NCBI GenBank assembly: GCA_001970855.1
Contig: LSSN01004261.1
Location: 1 to 10,818 of the forward strand
Length of the DNA stretch: 10,818 bases
Direction: 5' to 3'
Source: Smittium culicis
Taxonomy: Eukaryota > Kickxellomycota > Harpellomycetes > Harpellales > Legeriomycetaceae
Shown here in pieces: positions 6,436-10,818 of the stretch. Under the pieces are notes generated by a model. The model worked only from the letters and a program-made list of their open reading frames with translations, had not been told where the DNA came from and ran no database searches. The position numbers and the translations under genes are program-made. Each line of letters opens with the position of its first letter. Position 1 is the stretch's first letter.

Positions 6436-9400
6436 AAATTTGGTGATCTAATAACTGAAAGTACAGGTACACTTATAATTAGTAGTGATTTATATTTAAC
6501 CATTCTTAACATTGCATAAACCCGAAAACATATAAATAATTTGCTTACTCAAAGAATTAACAATACTCTAACTCAGTCAGATGCGATCGGAATAGAAAAA
6601 GATATAGAGATAAAAGAATAGAATAGATCTTTCTATTAATATTTTACCAAATAATAAGTTTCCTTGCCTAGAAGAAATAACTTGTAAGTTTTAAAAAACT
6701 TGTTTATAAAGCAAATCGAAATGAAAAAAATGGAATGAAGCTATAGGTAGTTCATTAATTTCCCTCATAAAAAAAAAAGGGAGATATGCCAAATTTAAAA
6801 AATATACAAGGTGTATACCTTATCTAACACCAATGAAAAAATATTTACCAAAATCACCCATTAATAGACTGCAAATATTTATCAGAAATTTAATAAATGT
6901 GGATAAATCAGGATTTATAAATAAAGATAAATCTTTGAAAATATCATAGCGACTAACTTCCTATTTGAAAACAGTAAAGTAAGCCGTGATAACACTAATA
7001 GTTATATGTTCGACACCTTGTGTAGACATAGCGTCTTAATTTAACAATAATTGTTACATCTAATAATATTAAGTTGACTCTTTAAATTAATTCCTTTTTT
7101 AATAGTTTATTTTTGGTGATTTAATAAATAATAACTAACTAAAATAGTGAATAAAATAAAATAAATTCAAGAATAAAGGAAAACCCCATTCAAAGGTGAA
7201 AAAACCTATTTTCGATTCTAAATTTATTTAACTTCTTTTTTTTATATTTTTTCTATCTTTTTGTTTTTTTTTTAAAATTTCCTTTTTTTATTTTTTTTCT
7301 TTATATTTTATATTTTATTTTTAAGATCTGGCTAACCTTTTCTTTTTGTTAATCTCTAATCGACCATCGATTCTAAAGAGCGTATGGTCACTCTGATTCA
7401 ATGAAATTTACTATTTTTGGATCAAAAAAAGTATCTGATCGATCTGATTTAGGGTATTTATTTTTATGCCTAGAATAATTTGGAATTGGGAAATCCTTTA
7501 TAGAACTAATAAAAAATAATTAATATAGTTTTAGAACCTCTGTTATTATTAATGAAAAATTAACTCATCCAATTGATATCAGACAAGGCTTAAGACAAGA
7601 GAATACTCTTTCTCCGCTATTGTATAACATTATTAAGAACCTTTAATATTATTGGTTAAAGAAAGAATATCTGGAATACCAGTGTCAAATGAAGGATTTA
7701 AAATACTGGCATATGCTGATGACTTACTTATAAGAATTAATAACCGAGACGAAGAAAAAAAATTAATAAAGCGTTAAAATTTCATTCTTTAGTATCAAAT
7801 GATAAAAGAAATCCCGAAAAAAAATTTATGTAAAAGTAGGAGAACCGATAGATAATTTGCTTGACATAAAATTCATATCCAAAAAATATTGATTCAAATA
7901 CCTGGGTATTATTTTTAATTCATCAGGTACAACAATTAAAGAAAATCAGGAGTATCTATTGGATAATATAAAAAAAATAGCTAGTTCGAAAAGCAGAAAA
8001 TTATCTATTAAAGGTAAGATTTTACTGGTAAGCACTTTTCTATTGTCAAAATTGTAGTTTTCTGCGCATGTAATACCGTTTGAAAAATCTTTTATAATAG
8101 AAATAAAAAAATCAGTGAATTCATTCATGTGGAACAATAAAAAACAAAAATAAAAATTGATACGTTGGAGCTAAAGAAAAAAAATTGCGGATTGAGTCTA
8201 CTAAATGTAGGAGCGAAATCAAAAACGTTTATAACTCAATGGTACAAAGAAATAAATTGAATAAAAAATCTATTTGGTATGAATCAGCTCTGAACAGTTA
8301 AAAAGTTCTTACACACAAATTCTCAGAAAAAGGTCTAATAGAAACATTGTTAAGTCAAGATAATATTAAAAATATAAGTAAATATCCACCAATGATGAAA
8401 GCTGCACTAAAAGCTTCAAGGAATATTTATGAAATAGTATGTCCGAACTGCAAAAATGGTCTTTTGACAAGATAAAAATGCTTTCAATTTGTAAGATAAA
8501 AAAATTATTTGACATAAACCTAACAAAAAACGACCAATCGCAGCTACAGAAAAAAAATATAAAAAATTTGCAAAATTTATACCCTATGCGAGTTTCTATC
8601 AAATGAAAATTCAAATTAATTATATAAAATTCAGGTAAATAATAGATCATAAATTTTTTCAAGCAAACGAATTCCAAAAAAACGAGTATTTCACAAAAGA
8701 ATACAACCCGAAAATCGCCTTTCCATCAGAGAGATTGAAAATAAATGACCAGCCAATATATAGATGGTCTAACTTCAAAATAAGAAGCTTCATCTGTTAT
8801 AAAAGTAGAAATGAGCCAATAGCCCAACCTAAATGGGATTCCATTGGTAAAACTGCCAACATACATCCAATCTTTAACTGGTCCAAAATACACAAAATTG
8901 ATTTAGAAACTAAAATCACTAGCCATTTATATCTAATATTTAACAATGCATTATAAATGAGACAAAATCAAGGCTGTGGAATAAGGGTATATTCAACGAA
9001 TCAAAGGAATACATAGCATGTAAATCTAGAAAAGAAAACATAGTTCATAAATATTTCGGATGCAGAAGAATAAATGAGTTCTGTAAGCTAATTTGCCAGT
9101 TTATTATAAATAACACTTCATTAGATACCGGATTAACCAGTAGATTACAATAGATGTAATTTTTAATTTCTTAAAACCATTCAAAACCAAGTTTCTAAAC
9201 ATTGAGATTCTTTACGGTTTAGCCATATGGAACATATCTAGAGCCAAAACCGAAGCCGCGTTAGTTAATACTATATTACCTACCGAAGGAATTTTTATTA
9301 GGTGGAAAATTGATTCAAAAGAAAAAAATTATTAGAGAATCGAAAAATACTAATAAAAGAGAAACCTGGAGAAAATTAGTGCCCTTTGATTTTCTTTTGA

Positions 9401-9537
9401 GCAAGGTGGAAAAATTATCTTTAACAATATTTGAACGGTTTTCTCTTCTCTGTGTCTCTTTCAATTATAATTTTTTTAATACTCCATATTTTTTTACTTC
9501 ACATTTAATTTCTCACTATATATTTAGCACCCTTTAA
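6436..9537 (+). pseudogene. LINE copy B ORF2: reverse transcriptase and zinc-binding C-terminus (broken)
   Basis: Linker: KFGDLITESTGTLIISSDLY (6436-6495). RT in order: LPNNKFPCLEEITCKF (6644-6691, the worn KSPGxDGI motif), WNEAIGSSLISLIKKKG (6731-6781), TLSNTNEKIFTK (about 6818-6853), NRLQIFIRNLINVDKSGFI (6863-6919, the QSGF motif), IFENIIATNFLFENSK (6931-6978), motif A LLFLDQKK (7408-7431), TLSPLLYNI (about 7606-7632, with the preceding GxP replaced) and an intact YADD (7712-7723). Then FKYLGIIFNSSG (7893), LSIKGKILLVSTFLLSKL (about 8001-8054), SFMWNNKK, LSLLNVGAKSK (about 8193-8225), KAALKASRNIYE, and an open segment 8735-8956. Zinc-binding region: CKSRKENIVHKYFGC (9019-9063), fitting the CxxC...H...C pattern with one Cys lost, then LYGLAIWNISRAKTEAALVN (about 9214-9275), the usual IWxxRxEA segment. 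The last frame ends at 9537. Reading requires many frame changes; stops of all kinds occur. No conventional start is present because the 5-prime part is missing. Confidence 0.93.
7007..7400. mobile_element. 394-bp insertion inside the copy B reverse transcriptase; candidate solo LTR
   Basis: RT coding stops making sense after DNTNSY (about 6988-7005) and resumes at EILLFLDQKK (7402-7431), which in related RTs follows almost directly. The DNA between is non-coding and includes a T-rich tract (7228-7323). Cutting from TG (7007) to CA (7400) leaves the RT frame uninterrupted across the junction, and TG...CA ends with a length near 400 bp suit a solo LTR. Against this, the five bases on either side (TTATA and ATGAA) are not a target-site duplication, and I see no terminal inverted repeats beyond TG/CA. 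A spliced intron is unlikely, since the ends are not GT...AG. The existence of an insertion is fairly sure; its class is not. Confidence 0.4.
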
Positions 9538-9555
9538 TCAAATTTTATACAAACC

Positions 9556-9583
9556 AAAAAAAAAATTAATTTCTAAAAAAAAA
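9556..9583 (+). other. A-rich tracts, probable 3-prime end of LINE copy B
   Basis: A10 (9556-9565) and A9 (9575-9583), broken by TTAATTTCT, follow the last ORF2 frame (stop by 9537) at about 20 bases. This is where the poly(A) tail of a plus-strand LINE should be. Homopolymer A runs are common elsewhere in this DNA, so the assignment rests on position. Confidence 0.5.
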
Positions 9584-9599
9584 TTCAAATTGAAATAAA

Positions 9600-10818
9600 G
9601 ATATTTATATTTAGATCAACTAATGCAGCCAGTGATAAATTGAATAGTGACGAAAGTATTTTAATCGTAATGAAGTCAGCGATTAGCTAGATTAGATAAT
9701 TTTCATATTCTAACACCAGAATATATTTTTACTTTTAAGATGTTGGGTGCTAATAATCAAATCAAATAAATTATAATATATGAAAATTTATTGTAAAAAA
9801 TATTCAAATAGATTTATCTGGTATTAATTACTACCACAAAATGAATGGAAATAAGAGATAAGAAGGGATACATAACCGAGTCAGACTGTTCAATCCCACT
9901 CTAAATTTAAAAGCAATTATAAAATTATAAATTATCCTGAATACAATTAAATATGCTGAGAGCGTTTCAAAAAATAAATAAATATGATTTCATTAATTGA
10001 AAATAATAAGCCTTGTGTATTATGAAAAGTGCAAATAATAATTATTGGAACCGAATTTATAATTGAAACATCTTTTCAAAGAGCCAATATGCTAGAAAAT
10101 AAGGTAGCTTATAACATAATATATCCAATCAAGTTTAAATGAGTTATATTTAAAAGCCTACGTTATATGTCTTGAAAAAATGGCTGTAGATAAAAAAGTA
10201 TATGGAAGCTCTCAATATGAATTTGATAGCCAATAAGATTAAATTTTCTATAGATATATTACAACTAAAAATATTTTAATAATTACAAAGGTAAAAAAAA
10301 ACCCTTAAAAAAAGGATAACTCTAAAAAAAAATCACATATGGAAAATCCCTGGAATATTTTTATTACATTGAATCTAATTATTTTCAATTTTTTTTATGA
10401 ATAAATTCTTACTTTTTTTTTTAAAATAAAATAAAGTATTTTTTTAAATCACAAAGACCAATCGTAGTTCTTTATATACAAAAAGATAAAGTTTTTTTGC
10501 TTTTTTGTAATTTATAAAAACTTAAAAAAACCCAATAATGGCATTAAAAAAAACTCATATATTCAATTTTTGTTTTCATGATATTAAGAAATGTCGTAGT
10601 TAAATTTAGTAGGCTTGGATGAAGTTGTTGTAAAACCGAAAAATTCATGCTTTTTTCTTGTTTAAAAGCTTATTAAATTTGATACTTTCTTTTAAATTAA
10701 TTATAAATTAAAAATTTTTGTAAAATTTTCTAGTCCAAATATTGTAGCTAAAGTTTTTTGGCTTAAATTTACATTCGTAAATAGTGAAAGACATTGAATA
10801 TGAAATTATTTCCAAACG
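9600..10818. other. AT-rich flank, no supported gene
   Basis: No domain or RNA gene was recognised. Short open pieces exist: plus strand about 9601-9690 (IFIFRSTNAASDKLNSDE), plus strand about 10034-10138 (IIGTEFIIETSFQRANMLEN) followed in another frame by ELYLKAYVICLEKMAVDKK (about 10141-10197), and minus strand from the right edge to about 10620 (RLEIISYSMSFTIYECK, with two stops). They could be worn coding remnants, but each is short enough to arise by chance in A/T-rich sequence, and none matches a family I know. 10290-10560 is dominated by A and T homopolymers. Confidence 0.5.

Larger units (their letters stand above)
6303..9590 (+). mobile_element. LINE copy B: 3-prime two-thirds of a decayed non-LTR retrotransposon
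   Basis: Plus-strand ORF2 coding starts in the EN-RT linker just right of the copy A 5-prime end and runs through RT, zinc-binding region and C-terminal tail. A-rich tracts (A10 at 9556-9565, A9 at 9575-9583) follow and probably mark the poly(A) end. The endonuclease is missing here. It was either lost by 5-prime truncation, common in LINEs, or lies left of copy A (weak traces at 560-836), in which case copy A is nested in copy B. The RT is interrupted at 7007-7400. The two copies share domain order but few identical residues, so they are not recent duplicates. Confidence 0.85.

Noticed and set aside
6285..6512. A 75-codon minus-strand open frame
   Set aside because: It overlaps the plus-strand linker of copy B (KFGDLITESTGTL), a better fit in context and in motif.
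7228..7323. The T-rich tract as a polypyrimidine tract of an intron covering the RT gap
   Set aside because: The gap does not begin with GT and end with AG at positions that keep the RT frame. LINE ORF2 normally has no introns, so an inserted element is more likely.
7946..8137. A 63-codon minus-strand open frame
   Set aside because: It is antisense to copy B coding that includes LSIKGKILLVSTFLLSKL and SFMWNNKK.
8366..8677. A 103-codon minus-strand open frame rich in F, L and I
   Set aside because: It is the antisense of copy B ORF2, where plus frames read KAALKASRNIYE and other coding that continues the element.
934..9537. Nuclear code change (ciliate-like TAA/TAG read as Gln) to explain in-frame stops
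   Set aside because: TGA stops and many frameshifts occur as well as TAA and TAG, and stops do not fall at positions where Gln is expected. Ordinary decay explains them.
1..10818. tRNA, rRNA or CRISPR-like arrays
   Set aside because: No tRNA B-box (GGTTCRANYCC) or cloverleaf, no rRNA core words and no regularly spaced repeats were seen on either strand.

Overview
The window is strongly AT-rich eukaryotic DNA with no intact host gene that I can recognise. Almost everything that can be read as protein belongs to two decayed non-LTR retrotransposons (LINEs) with an apurinic-type endonuclease (APE-EN), a reverse transcriptase (RT) and a C-terminal zinc-binding region, the layout of the L1/Tx1-like lineages. 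Base composition and style fit a repeat-rich, AT-rich genome such as that of an early-diverging fungus. The host identity is a guess; the LINE assignment rests on many motifs.

Layout, left to right. 1-560: AT-rich flank without a supported gene. About 560-836: weak plus-strand traces that may be the upstream part of LINE copy B. About 840-6300, minus strand: LINE copy A, with a putative ORF1 (start ATG at 6269, traceable to about 5172), an inter-ORF spacer (5171-4783), and ORF2 (about 4782 or 4626 down to a stop at 934-936). ORF2 shows the EN motifs QETH, GDFN and SDH, the RT motifs LIDQ, QGDPLSPLLYN and YADG, a GLGL segment and a worn zinc-binding region. About 6300-9590, plus strand: LINE copy B, beginning in the EN-RT linker and continuing through RT (NNKFP, SGFI, LDQKK, LSPLLYN, YADD) to a better-kept zinc-binding motif and a C-terminal tail, then A-rich tracts. 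Its RT is interrupted at 7007-7400 by about 394 bp of unrelated sequence. 9600-10818: AT-rich flank with no recognisable gene.

Copies A and B are clearly related in domain order but differ at most residues, so they look like different (sub)families. Both carry many frameshifts and all three kinds of stop codon, so neither is expected to be active. The simplest history is that copy A inserted, in the opposite direction, into the EN-RT linker of an older copy B, and a third piece of DNA entered copy B's RT.

The most striking signal lies in the copy A spacer. It is an uninterrupted run of eight alternating GAA/TTC units at exact 5-bp spacing (4799-4836), a textbook heat-shock element, with a second three-unit cluster at 4885-4897 and a TATAAAAA box on the minus strand at 4752-4745, just before ORF2. 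This suggests that the LINE carries, or captured, a heat-shock promoter aimed at ORF2.
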